A stretch of DNA of 64,000 nucleotides from Usitatibacter rugosus (GTDB taxonomy: Bacteria; Pseudomonadota; Gammaproteobacteria; Burkholderiales; Usitatibacteraceae): assembly GCF_013003965.1 (NCBI RefSeq), contig NZ_CP053069.1, positions 3,441,419 through 3,505,418 of the forward strand, read 5' to 3'. A program made the position numbers and the translations under genes. Positions 1 through 6,657 of this stretch are shown piece by piece. Under the pieces are notes generated by a model. That model was not told where the DNA came from. It worked only from the letters and a program-made list of their open reading frames with translations, and ran no database searches. The number at the start of each line of letters is the position of its first letter. Positions within the stretch are counted from its first letter, which is position 1.

Positions 1-279
1 GTCCGGGTCGATCTTGAAGAGCACCTGGCCCTCCTTCACCTGCTGGCCCTCGGTGTAGAGGCGCTTCTGCAGGATGCCGGCGACCCGGGCGCGGACCTCG
101 ACCTCGCGGTAGCCCGCGGTCTGGCCGACCTGCTCGTAGACGAGGGGGAGCGTGCGCGGGGCCAGCGTCACGACGCCGACCTCGGGAACGGGGGGCTTGG
201 GGGGCGCGGCCTTCTCGCCGCAGGCCGCCAGGACGAGGGCGAGCGGGAGGGCGTGCCACAGGGGGGGAAACCGGCGCAT
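1..279 (-). CDS. RND efflux periplasmic adaptor, N-terminal part (runs off the window)
   Basis: The first 93 residues of a membrane-fusion (adaptor) protein of an RND multidrug efflux pump are present; the rest lies beyond the left edge. The start is an ATG at 279 preceded by a strong GGAGG-type ribosome site at about 287-294. The protein begins with a short basic, hydrophobic signal ending in the lipobox LAAC (Cys20), so it should be an inner-membrane-anchored periplasmic lipoprotein. After a proline-rich linker come the usual adaptor words VYEQVGQTAGYREVEVRARV and GQQVKEGQVLFKIDPD, where the first beta-barrel strands meet the lipoyl half-motif. Adaptors of this kind link an inner-membrane RND transporter to an outer-membrane channel; the partner genes would be expected to the left. 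The family call is secure; the substrate cannot be told. Confidence 0.88.
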   Translation of the reverse strand, partial: MRRFPPLWHALPLALVLAACGEKAAPPKPPVPEVGVVTLAPRTLPLVYEQVGQTAGYREVEVRARVAGILQKRLYTEGQQVKEGQVLFKIDPD

Positions 280-305
280 CTTCAGTACCTCCTCGATCGC
301 CAATC

Positions 306-806
306 CTAGCCCAATCGCCCCCAGTCGAAACTTGGCCCCGGGTCCGTCTTGCGACCGGGCGCGATCTGTGAATGGCCGGTGAGGGGGACTGGCCCGTAGC
401 GCTCGCGGAGCTTGGCCAGCAGGGCGTTCAGGGCGGCGTACTGCGCATCCTCGAACGGACGGTCATCGGTGCCCTCCATCTCGATGCCGATGGAGAAGTC
501 GTTCACGCGCTCGCGCCCGTTCCAGCTCGAAACACCGGCGTGCCAGGCGCGCTGGTCGGTATCCACGAACTGGATCACCTCGCCGTCGCGCCGGATGAGG
601 AAATGCGCCGAGACCTTGAGCGCCGCGATCCCCGCAAAGTACGGATGCGCTCCGGGGTGCAGCCGGTTCTGGAACAGCTCCTCGATATGCGGGCCGCCGA
701 ACTCGCCGGGGGGCAGCGAGATGTTGTGGATCACGATCACGTCCACCGTCGCGCCAGCAGGGCGCTCGTCGAAATTAGGCGACGGTCGAAAGTCGGCGAG
801 GATCAT
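306..806 (-). CDS. ampD: 1,6-anhydro-N-acetylmuramyl-L-alanine amidase AmpD
   Basis: A 166-residue zinc amidase that cleaves the lactyl-amide bond of anhydro-muropeptides in the cytoplasm during peptidoglycan recycling; in many Gram-negatives its loss induces AmpC beta-lactamase. The amidase_2 fold is clear: VIHNISLPPGEFGG carries the first zinc histidine, AHFLIRRDG follows, and GHSQIAPGRKTDPGP near the C terminus carries the last zinc and catalytic residues. The usual motif is GHSDIAPGRKTDPGP, so the Asp is Gln here. The ATG at 806 fits the family; an in-frame TTG at 830 would add eight residues read from an intergenic palindrome. There is no recognisable ribosome site before 806, because the palindrome starts only 5 bases upstream. 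No ampE or ampG homologue is nearby. Confidence 0.92.
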   Translation of the reverse strand: MILADFRPSPNFDERPAGATVDVIVIHNISLPPGEFGGPHIEELFQNRLHPGAHPYFAGIAALKVSAHFLIRRDGEVIQFVDTDQRAWHAGVSSWNGRERVNDFSIGIEMEGTDDRPFEDAQYAALNALLAKLRERYGPVPLTGHSQIAPGRKTDPGPSFDWGRLG

Positions 807-811
807 GAATG

Positions 812-914
812 AATTGGGGTCTGACTCCAATTGATTCCAAAGAACAAATGAATGGGGTCAGACTCCATTCATTTCCTGCGGGACAGTCCGAATGGAGTCT
901 GACCCCATTCATTT
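812..914. repeat. Cluster of three GGTCxGACC palindromes between ampD and pilR
   Basis: Three related dyads are packed between the ampD start and the pilR stop. The first, 812-832, is a 21-base near-palindrome (AATTGGGG-TCTGA-CTCCAATT). The second, 846-874, has 14-base arms around a central A with one G:T pair. The third, 890-914, is a perfect 25-base inverted copy of 846-870. All share the core GGGGTCxGACyCC, also found at 51370-51421 and, in variant form, at 6467-6538. The pilR stop codon shares its last base with the right edge of the cluster. No coding sense is visible. Confidence 0.85.
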
Positions 915-2290
915 CAGTCGATTCCGAGGCGGTCGAGGCGGTAGCGGAGGGACCGGAAGGTGATGCCGAGGAGCTTGGCGGCGGCGGTCTTGTTGTAGCG
1001 CGTGGCTTCGAGGGCCTTGGTGATGACTTCGCGCTCGACCTGGTCCAGGAAATCGTGGAGCGGAAGGCCGCGCGTGCCGAGCGAGCCGTCGGCGATGGCG
1101 CCGGATTTCTCCCCGCGCGGCGTGGCCTGCGTGAGGTAGAGGTCGCTCTCGTGCAGCGTGTTGTTGCTGCACAGGGCCAGCGCGCGCTCGAGGATGTTCT
1201 CCAGCTCGCGCACGTTGCCGGGGAAGTCGTAGCGGCGCAGCGCCAGCATCGCGTCCTCGCCGATCGTGGCCACGGGCGCGCCCGCCTGCTTCGCGAGTCG
1301 CGCGAGGAGCTGCTCGACGAGAAGGGGAATGTCCTCGGGCACTTCGCGCAGCGCCGGCATCCGCAGCTCGATCACGGAGAGGCGGTAGAAGAGATCCTGG
1401 CGGAACGCTCCGGCCTCCACTTGCTCGGAGAGGTTGCGGTGCGTGGCGGAGATGATGCGCACATCGAGGTTCTCCTCGACCGTGTCGCCGACGCGGCGGA
1501 CTTTCTTCTCCTGGATCACGCGCAGCAGCTTCACCTGCATCGCGAGCGGAAGATCGCCCACCTCGTCGAGGAAGAGCGTGCCCTTCTGCGCCGCCTGCAG
1601 GAAGCCTTCGCGATCGGAATCCGCGCCGGTGAAGGCTCCGCGCTTGTAGCCGAAGAACTCGCTCTCCATCAGGTTCTCGGGAATCGCGCCGCAGTTGACG
1701 GCGACGAACGGCTCGGCGGCCCGCGCCGAGCCCATGTGGATCGCCCGCGCGGCCACTTCCTTGCCCGAGCCCGATTCGCCCGTGATGTACACCGGGGCCT
1801 GCGACCGCGCGAGCTTGCCGATCATCTCGCGCGCCTTCTGGATGGCGGGCGATTCGCCGAGCAGGCGCGGCGTGCCCGGCGGCGGAACCTCGCCGATCGA
1901 GGCTCGGCGCGCATGCACCGGACGCGGCAACTTGAGCGCGGACACGACGATCGGACGGAGCTGCTCGATCTTGATCGGCTTGGCGAGATAGTCGAAGGCG
2001 CCGGCCTTGAGGGCGGCCACCGCGTTGTCCGTGGAGCCGTACGCCGTGATCACCGCGACCGGCGTGTTGCCGTAGTTCTCGGCGATGTGGCGCAGCACCG
2101 CGAGGCCGTCGCCGTCGGGCAGGCGCATGTCGGTGAGGCAGAGGTCATAGGCACGTTGCTTCAGCGCCTCCTGCGCCTCCGCGACGGAGGACGCCGTATC
2201 GGCATCCACGCCCATGCGCGAAAGAGTGAGGACGAGAAGCTCCCGGATATCCGCCTCGTCGTCGACGATCAGCACGGCCTTGCGATTCAT
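914..2290 (-). CDS. pilR: PilR-type sigma-54-dependent response regulator
   Basis: A 458-residue NtrC-family transcription activator. It has a receiver domain at about 1-120 (acid pocket DDE at 10-12, phosphoacceptor Asp54 in LTDMRLP, Lys in YLAKP), a sigma-54 AAA+ domain at about 140-385 with Walker A GESGSGKE, the sigma-54 contact loop GAFTGA and LFLDEVGDLP, and a C-terminal Fis-type helix-turn-helix ending NKTAAAKLLGITFRSLRYRL. With the adjacent kinase it matches PilS-PilR, which drives type IV pilin transcription in pseudomonads and betaproteobacteria. No pilin gene is in the window. The start overlaps the pilS stop by one base (TGATG), so translation is probably coupled. The stop codon abuts the palindrome cluster at 812-914. 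AtoC/NtrC-like naming is possible; PilR rests on the context. Confidence 0.9.
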   Translation of the reverse strand: MNRKAVLIVDDEADIRELLVLTLSRMGVDADTASSVAEAQEALKQRAYDLCLTDMRLPDGDGLAVLRHIAENYGNTPVAVITAYGSTDNAVAALKAGAFDYLAKPIKIEQLRPIVVSALKLPRPVHARRASIGEVPPPGTPRLLGESPAIQKAREMIGKLARSQAPVYITGESGSGKEVAARAIHMGSARAAEPFVAVNCGAIPENLMESEFFGYKRGAFTGADSDREGFLQAAQKGTLFLDEVGDLPLAMQVKLLRVIQEKKVRRVGDTVEENLDVRIISATHRNLSEQVEAGAFRQDLFYRLSVIELRMPALREVPEDIPLLVEQLLARLAKQAGAPVATIGEDAMLALRRYDFPGNVRELENILERALALCSNNTLHESDLYLTQATPRGEKSGAIADGSLGTRGLPLHDFLDQVEREVITKALEATRYNKTAAAKLLGITFRSLRYRLDRLGID

Positions 2291-3927
2291 CACGTTCCCT
2301 TCAGGGTGACGCGGAAGTGGCCCTCGGCTTCGGGACCTTCCACATATTCGATGCGCGCGCCGTTGCCCTCGGAGAGCTCGCGCGCGATGTAGAGACCGAG
2401 GCCGGTGCCTTGTGCGTCGGTGGTGAAGAACGGCTCGAAGAGGTGCGGCTTCGCTTCCGGAGCCACGCCCGGGCCGTCGTCGAACACGTCGAGGATGAGC
2501 AGGCCCGGCGTCGGGCTCGGCCCCACGACGATGCGTACCGACCCCGCGCGCTTGCGGCCATGGCGCCAGGCGTTGCGCACGAGGTTCCACAGCACCTGGT
2601 CCAGGTGCTGCTTGTCGAAGAGCATGCGCTGCGAGGTGCGCACCTGCACATCCACGGCGTCCTCGGGGACCTTCTCCGCGTCGCAGAACTGGTGCACGAA
2701 GTTGGCGAGCCAGAGCACGGGATCGATCGCTTCGGGCTGCGCGCGGTCGCGGCGGTTCAGGTACAGCACTTCCTGCACCATGCGGTCCAGGCGATGCACG
2801 TTGTCGCTGATGATCTTGAGCAGGCGCTCGTCGCCGTCGCGGTCCCCGCTGCCGCCGCCCTCGCGGATCAGGTCCGCGGCGTGGCCGATGGAAGACAGGG
2901 GATTGCGGATCTCGTGCGCGATCGAGGCGGTGAGCCGGCCCAGCGCCACCAGCTTCATCTGCTGCGCCTGCGCGCGCATGCGGCCGACGTCTTCCACGAA
3001 GATCACGACCGGCGGCGACTGCCCGCCTCCGATCGGCACGAAGTGCACCTGCAGCTCGGAGTTGTTGCGCGGAGCGCGCATCGCCATGAACGTCGTATCC
3101 GAGCCCTTGCGCCACCCTTCGAGCAGGCGCGCGACGTCCGGCGCGTACTCCTCGAGCAACGGACGTCGGCTGGTGGGAATCGCGCCGAGGAGCTGCGCCA
3201 CGCGCGGGTTGAACTGGCGGATGGCGCCTTCGCTGTCGACCACGATGATGCCGTCCTGCATGTCGCGGATCACGAGCTCGTTGATCTGCGAGAGGTTGGC
3301 GAGGTCGACGGTGCGCGCCTCGGCGATCTGCTGGCTGGTGCGCGCGTAGCGGGCGAGCGTGTAACCGAGACCGGCGGTGGCGAAGAACGCGGTGCACACC
3401 ATGGCGGCCTGCACGAAATCGTTGGCGGGCGCGTCGTGGCGCCACACCTGGAACGCCTGCTCGAGGAGCACCGCGAGCGACGCGATGGCGGCGTGGAAGA
3501 ACGCGAGGCCGCCGCGCGTGATGAGGCCCGCGGAAGCGAGCGACACCAGCAGCAGGATGCCGAGGCCGGATCGCACGCCGCCGCTCGCGTGCATGATCAT
3601 CACGATCGCCGCCACGTCCACCGCGACGCCGACCGTGACCTGGATTGGCAGGCTGGGCTCGCGCAGCCGCGCCGGCGCCAGCAGCAGCACGGCGACGATG
3701 ATGTAGCCGTAGAGCGTGGGCGCGACCGAGTCGGGGGCCTGCGAGCCGAGCTGCAGCACCGAGTTGAAGAAGAAGTAGCCCGCCGCGACGACCAGCGCCA
3801 GCAGGATCCGGTAGAAGCAGAAGATCGCGAGCGACTTCCACGTCGTGTCGTCCGCCGCCTCGATGAGGGGGATGCGTGCGCGCAGGCGCTCCGAGATCGG
3901 AAGGCGTCCCTGCGCGGCCGAGTTCAC
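2290..3927 (-). CDS. pilS: PilS-type membrane sensor histidine kinase
   Basis: A 545-residue histidine kinase, partner of the downstream PilR regulator. It has a hydrophobic N-terminal region with about six membrane helices (roughly residues 25-190), a PAS domain (about 200-310, INELVIRDMQDGIIVVDSEG), a HisKA domain with the phosphoacceptor in IAHEIRNPLSSIG near residue 338, and an ATPase domain with N-box LWNLVRNAWRHG and G-boxes DDGPGV and GTGLGLYIAREL. This layout of a polytopic sensor plus PAS is that of PilS. I chose the GTG at 3927: it forms a GTGA overlap with the stop of the upstream small gene and has GAGG seven bases before it. The in-frame ATG at 3945 has a poorer ribosome site and a longer overlap. 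Confidence 0.88.
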   Translation of the reverse strand: MNSAAQGRLPISERLRARIPLIEAADDTTWKSLAIFCFYRILLALVVAAGYFFFNSVLQLGSQAPDSVAPTLYGYIIVAVLLLAPARLREPSLPIQVTVGVAVDVAAIVMIMHASGGVRSGLGILLLVSLASAGLITRGGLAFFHAAIASLAVLLEQAFQVWRHDAPANDFVQAAMVCTAFFATAGLGYTLARYARTSQQIAEARTVDLANLSQINELVIRDMQDGIIVVDSEGAIRQFNPRVAQLLGAIPTSRRPLLEEYAPDVARLLEGWRKGSDTTFMAMRAPRNNSELQVHFVPIGGGQSPPVVIFVEDVGRMRAQAQQMKLVALGRLTASIAHEIRNPLSSIGHAADLIREGGGSGDRDGDERLLKIISDNVHRLDRMVQEVLYLNRRDRAQPEAIDPVLWLANFVHQFCDAEKVPEDAVDVQVRTSQRMLFDKQHLDQVLWNLVRNAWRHGRKRAGSVRIVVGPSPTPGLLILDVFDDGPGVAPEAKPHLFEPFFTTDAQGTGLGLYIARELSEGNGARIEYVEGPEAEGHFRVTLKGT

Positions 3928-4157
3928 TTTCGGACCTCGAGGCATTTCGGATTGTCGGCGCAGACGAGCTTGTCGCCTTCCATCGTCGCGGAGCTGCGCG
4001 GCAGGTTCACGCCGCAGCGCGTGCACGTGACCATGTCCTCACCCTTCTCGGTCGTGGCGGGCGGAGTGTCGCGGGGCTTGGTCGCGGATTTGAAGAAGCC
4101 GCGGAACACCAGGTAGACCAGGAACGCGATGACCAGCAGCAGGATGATGCGGCCCAA
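3924..4157 (-). CDS. Small PP0621-like membrane protein with C-terminal zinc-ribbon half
   Basis: A 77-residue protein that begins with a membrane helix (ILLLVIAFLVYLVFRGFF), continues with a polar linker rich in Thr, Pro and Lys, and ends in a small cysteine cluster: CTRCGVNLP, then VCADNPKCLEVRK. This is the layout of the PP0621 family, usually found next to pilS in betaproteobacteria and pseudomonads; its function is not known. The cysteines could bind one zinc, and the C terminus would face the cytoplasm if the N-terminal helix follows the positive-inside rule (inference). It overlaps pilS by four bases, so the order here is small protein, pilS, pilR, all leftward. Confidence 0.8.
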   Translation of the reverse strand: MGRIILLLVIAFLVYLVFRGFFKSATKPRDTPPATTEKGEDMVTCTRCGVNLPRSSATMEGDKLVCADNPKCLEVRK

Positions 4158-4191
4158 GTTCGTGTTTCCGAAGGGAAAAGACTCGGGAAGT

Positions 4192-5775
4192 TTACTGGAC
4201 TTCGACCTCGAACCGTACGCCCTTGCCCCCCGGGAGGTTCATCGCCCGCACCCGTCCGCCGTGGAATTCCGCCACCAGCCGCACGATGTAGAGCCCCAGG
4301 CCCAAGTGCTCGCCCTCGCGGAGCGTCACCATGGAGTCGAAGAGCAGGCCCAGCATCGCGTCCGGGATGGTAGGACCGTCGTTCTCCACGGAGAGCCGCG
4401 CTCCGGAGGGCTCGCGCTTCACGAGGCCCACGCGGATGGAGGTGCCTTCGGGCGCGAAATCGAGCGCGTTCTCCACCAGCTTGTCGAGAAGCTGTGCGAT
4501 GGCGTCGGGCACGCCGTCGATCGGCAGGGGCTGCTCGGGCACGGAGACTTCGAAGGCGCGCGCGGGATAGGTCGCGCGGTAGCCCTCGACGCAGCCCGCG
4601 ACCACCTTGCCGAGATCGAAGCGCTCGCGCTCCGCGCTTTCCAGCAGGCGCTCGAGGCGCGTGGCCTCCGACAGTCGTGCAATGAGACGCGAGAGACGAT
4701 CGACGCCCTCGCCCGCGCGCTCGAGATACACGCGCGCCGATGCCGGAAGCGGCTCGGCCTTGAGGTTGTCGAGTGAGGAGCGCACCACGGCGACCGGTGT
4801 TCGCAGCTCGTGCGAGAGGCGCCCCGCCATCGCTTCGAGATAGGCGTTGTAGTCCTTGAGGCGGCCCAGCACCGCGGACATGGAGCGCGAGAGGTCCCCG
4901 ATCTCGTCTCGCGCATCGCTCGGCGTGATGGTGCCGCGGATGCGCCCCTGCTCGTCGATGGCGTGATCGGCCTCGCGGTGCAGGACGTGGATGCGGCGCG
5001 TGAGGCGCGTGGCGAAGACGAGGAGGATCGCGAGGGCTCCGGCCACGACGGCGAGCGTGACGGCGAGGAGGTCCTCGAGCGCGGATTCCTTGAGGATCTG
5101 GATCGAGCCCGTCGTCTCCTCCACGATCACGGCGCCCACGATGTCGTCGCCGATGAAGATGGGCTGCGCCGCGGAGAGGATCGCGACGTTGCTGTCGCGC
5201 GTGCCGCGCCAGTACGTGGATACGACGCCGATCAGCGCGCGGTCGATCTGCGCCCGGACCGGCGTCGTTTCGTCGCCCGCCGGCACTTGGGGCGTGGAGA
5301 CCACGACGGAGATGATGGGCCGCAGCAGGCTGTAGAACGGCTTCGAAGCGAGCGAACCGTACGACTTGGCGGTCTGCGCGCTCTCCTTCAGGTTGCCAGA
5401 GAGCCCGCGCACGCGTGAGCGCGTATCCACGACCCAGACGCGTGAGGAGCGGCGGCCCATGATGTCGAGGAAGCGCTCGACCTCCTGCGAGGGCACGTAC
5501 GCGGGGCCGAGGCTCGCGACGGCATCGGGGTCGGCGGAACCGAAGAGCGCCACGATGCGGCGGCGCTCTTCGTCTTCGGCGTCGATCTCCTTCGCCGCGG
5601 GGAAGAGCGCCTGGCGGTCGGAGAGCGCGGAGGCGATGGCGCGCGACGTGGCGCGGATCGACTGCTCCTGGTTGGCGCGCAGGAACGACTCCATGCGGCC
5701 GACGAACTGCGCCGCGAGCAGCGGCAGCACCAGCAGGACGGAGGAGACCAGCAGCAGGCGAAGCCGGATGCTCAT
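4192..5775 (-). CDS. pdsS: Dedicated sortase system sensor histidine kinase
   Basis: A 527-residue kinase matching the histidine kinase of the proteobacterial dedicated sortase system. Two membrane helices (about 6-24 and 245-265) bracket a periplasmic sensor of some 220 residues containing PAYVPSQEVERFLDIMGRRS and VWVVDTRSRVRGLSGNL. HAMP follows, then HisKA with SHELRTPVAVVRSSLDNL (His near 321) and an ATPase domain with N-box DKLVENALDFAPEG and G-box HLGLGLYIVRL. Its start overlaps the stop of the response regulator upstream by four bases (ATGA). The pair diverges from the sortase and its target, so it probably controls their expression (inference). The C terminus ends cleanly at a TAA. Identity rests on the family pattern of the whole locus as much as on this protein alone. 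Confidence 0.87.
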   Translation of the reverse strand: MSIRLRLLLVSSVLLVLPLLAAQFVGRMESFLRANQEQSIRATSRAIASALSDRQALFPAAKEIDAEDEERRRIVALFGSADPDAVASLGPAYVPSQEVERFLDIMGRRSSRVWVVDTRSRVRGLSGNLKESAQTAKSYGSLASKPFYSLLRPIISVVVSTPQVPAGDETTPVRAQIDRALIGVVSTYWRGTRDSNVAILSAAQPIFIGDDIVGAVIVEETTGSIQILKESALEDLLAVTLAVVAGALAILLVFATRLTRRIHVLHREADHAIDEQGRIRGTITPSDARDEIGDLSRSMSAVLGRLKDYNAYLEAMAGRLSHELRTPVAVVRSSLDNLKAEPLPASARVYLERAGEGVDRLSRLIARLSEATRLERLLESAERERFDLGKVVAGCVEGYRATYPARAFEVSVPEQPLPIDGVPDAIAQLLDKLVENALDFAPEGTSIRVGLVKREPSGARLSVENDGPTIPDAMLGLLFDSMVTLREGEHLGLGLYIVRLVAEFHGGRVRAMNLPGGKGVRFEVEVQ

Positions 5776-6464
5776 CCTTCGATCCAGCGGTATCCCATGC
5801 CGTAGACCGTCTCGATGGCGTCGAACTTCTCGTCGACGGCGAGGAATTTCTTGCGGATGCGCTTCACGTGCGAGGTGATGGTGCCGTCGTCGACGACCAT
5901 CTCCGCGTCGCGCATGAGCTGGTCGCGGTCCTTTACATGGCCGGGGTGGCGCGCGAGGGAATGCACCATCCAGAACTCGGTGACGGTGAGGCCGATGGGC
6001 TGGTCGCCCCAGGTCGCCATCATCCGCTTGGAATCGAGCCCGAGGCGGCCGCGGTGGAGAAGGTCTTCCGCGGCGGGCGCGACGGTCGCTGCGTCGGCAC
6101 GGCGGAAGAGTGCGGCGATGCGCGCCAGGAGCTGCGGGATGCTCACATCCTTCGTGAGGTAGTCGTCGGCGCCCAGGCGCAGGCCCGAGACGACGTCGAA
6201 GTCCGAGTCGCGCGCCGAGAGGAAGACGATCGGGACCGTGCCGCTCGCGGCCCGCAGGTCGCGGCACAGCGTGAAGCCGCCGTCGATGTCGTCGCCGAGC
6301 CCGATGTCGATGATGGCCAAGTCCGGCAACCGCGCCGCGAACGTGCGCTGCGCCGTCGGCCGGTCCGCGAACGCCTGCACCTCATAGCCCGCGCGCTTCA
6401 GCGCGTCCGTGTAGTTCTGCCGGATGCTGGGGTCGTCTTCTACCAGTGCAATTCTTCGCGTCAT
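5772..6464 (-). CDS. pdsR: Dedicated sortase system response regulator (OmpR type)
   Basis: A 230-residue DNA-binding regulator. The receiver domain has EDDPS at 9-13, phosphoacceptor Asp53 in IIDIGLGDD, and TKD in place of the usual KP pair after the conserved lysine (DDYLTKDVS). The C-terminal winged helix contains LTVTEFWMVHSLARHPGHVKDR and ITSHVKRIRKKF, ending in the usual YGMGYRW. This is the first gene of the leftward pair and is coupled by ATGA to the kinase. Its presumed targets are the divergently oriented surface-protein and sortase genes starting about 190 bases away; the long hairpin at 6467-6538 lies in that shared promoter region, immediately before this gene's start codon, and may contribute to its transcript leader. 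Confidence 0.88.
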   Translation of the reverse strand: MTRRIALVEDDPSIRQNYTDALKRAGYEVQAFADRPTAQRTFAARLPDLAIIDIGLGDDIDGGFTLCRDLRAASGTVPIVFLSARDSDFDVVSGLRLGADDYLTKDVSIPQLLARIAALFRRADAATVAPAAEDLLHRGRLGLDSKRMMATWGDQPIGLTVTEFWMVHSLARHPGHVKDRDQLMRDAEMVVDDGTITSHVKRIRKKFLAVDEKFDAIETVYGMGYRWIEG

Positions 6465-6466
6465 TC

Positions 6467-6538
6467 AAAACCCGGGTCAGAGTGGACTTTTCGTGGCGCG
6501 ATTGTCGCACGCGGAAAGTTCACTCTGACCCGGGTTTT
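6467..6538. repeat. Long hairpin with GGGTCAGAGTG arms between pdsR and the sortase target gene
   Basis: Perfect 18-base inverted arms lie at 6467-6484 and 6521-6538, reading AAAACCCGGGTCAGAGTG and its complement. The pairing continues inward through a G:T pair and five more base pairs, then more loosely, leaving a loop of about 12-20 bases. The outer part CCGGGTCAGA resembles the core of the palindromes at 812-914 and 51370-51421, but the stem is longer and hinged by different inner sequence. It begins two bases upstream of the pdsR start codon, and covers much of the divergent promoter region. Confidence 0.85.
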
Positions 6539-6657
6539 GGGGATGTCATTTTGTTGCCCGAATTGGGCGCCAACTCGCCTCTTTCCGGACTTCGTTGTGC
6601 CCCCGCGCGCGAGCGAAATGGGATCCGTGCACTGACGCACAGGCAAAGGGGATGGCG

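Noticed and set aside
807-830. Eight-residue N-terminal extension of AmpD from a TTG at 830
   Set aside because: The added residues are read from an intergenic palindrome and do not belong to the family; the ATG at 806 is preferred.
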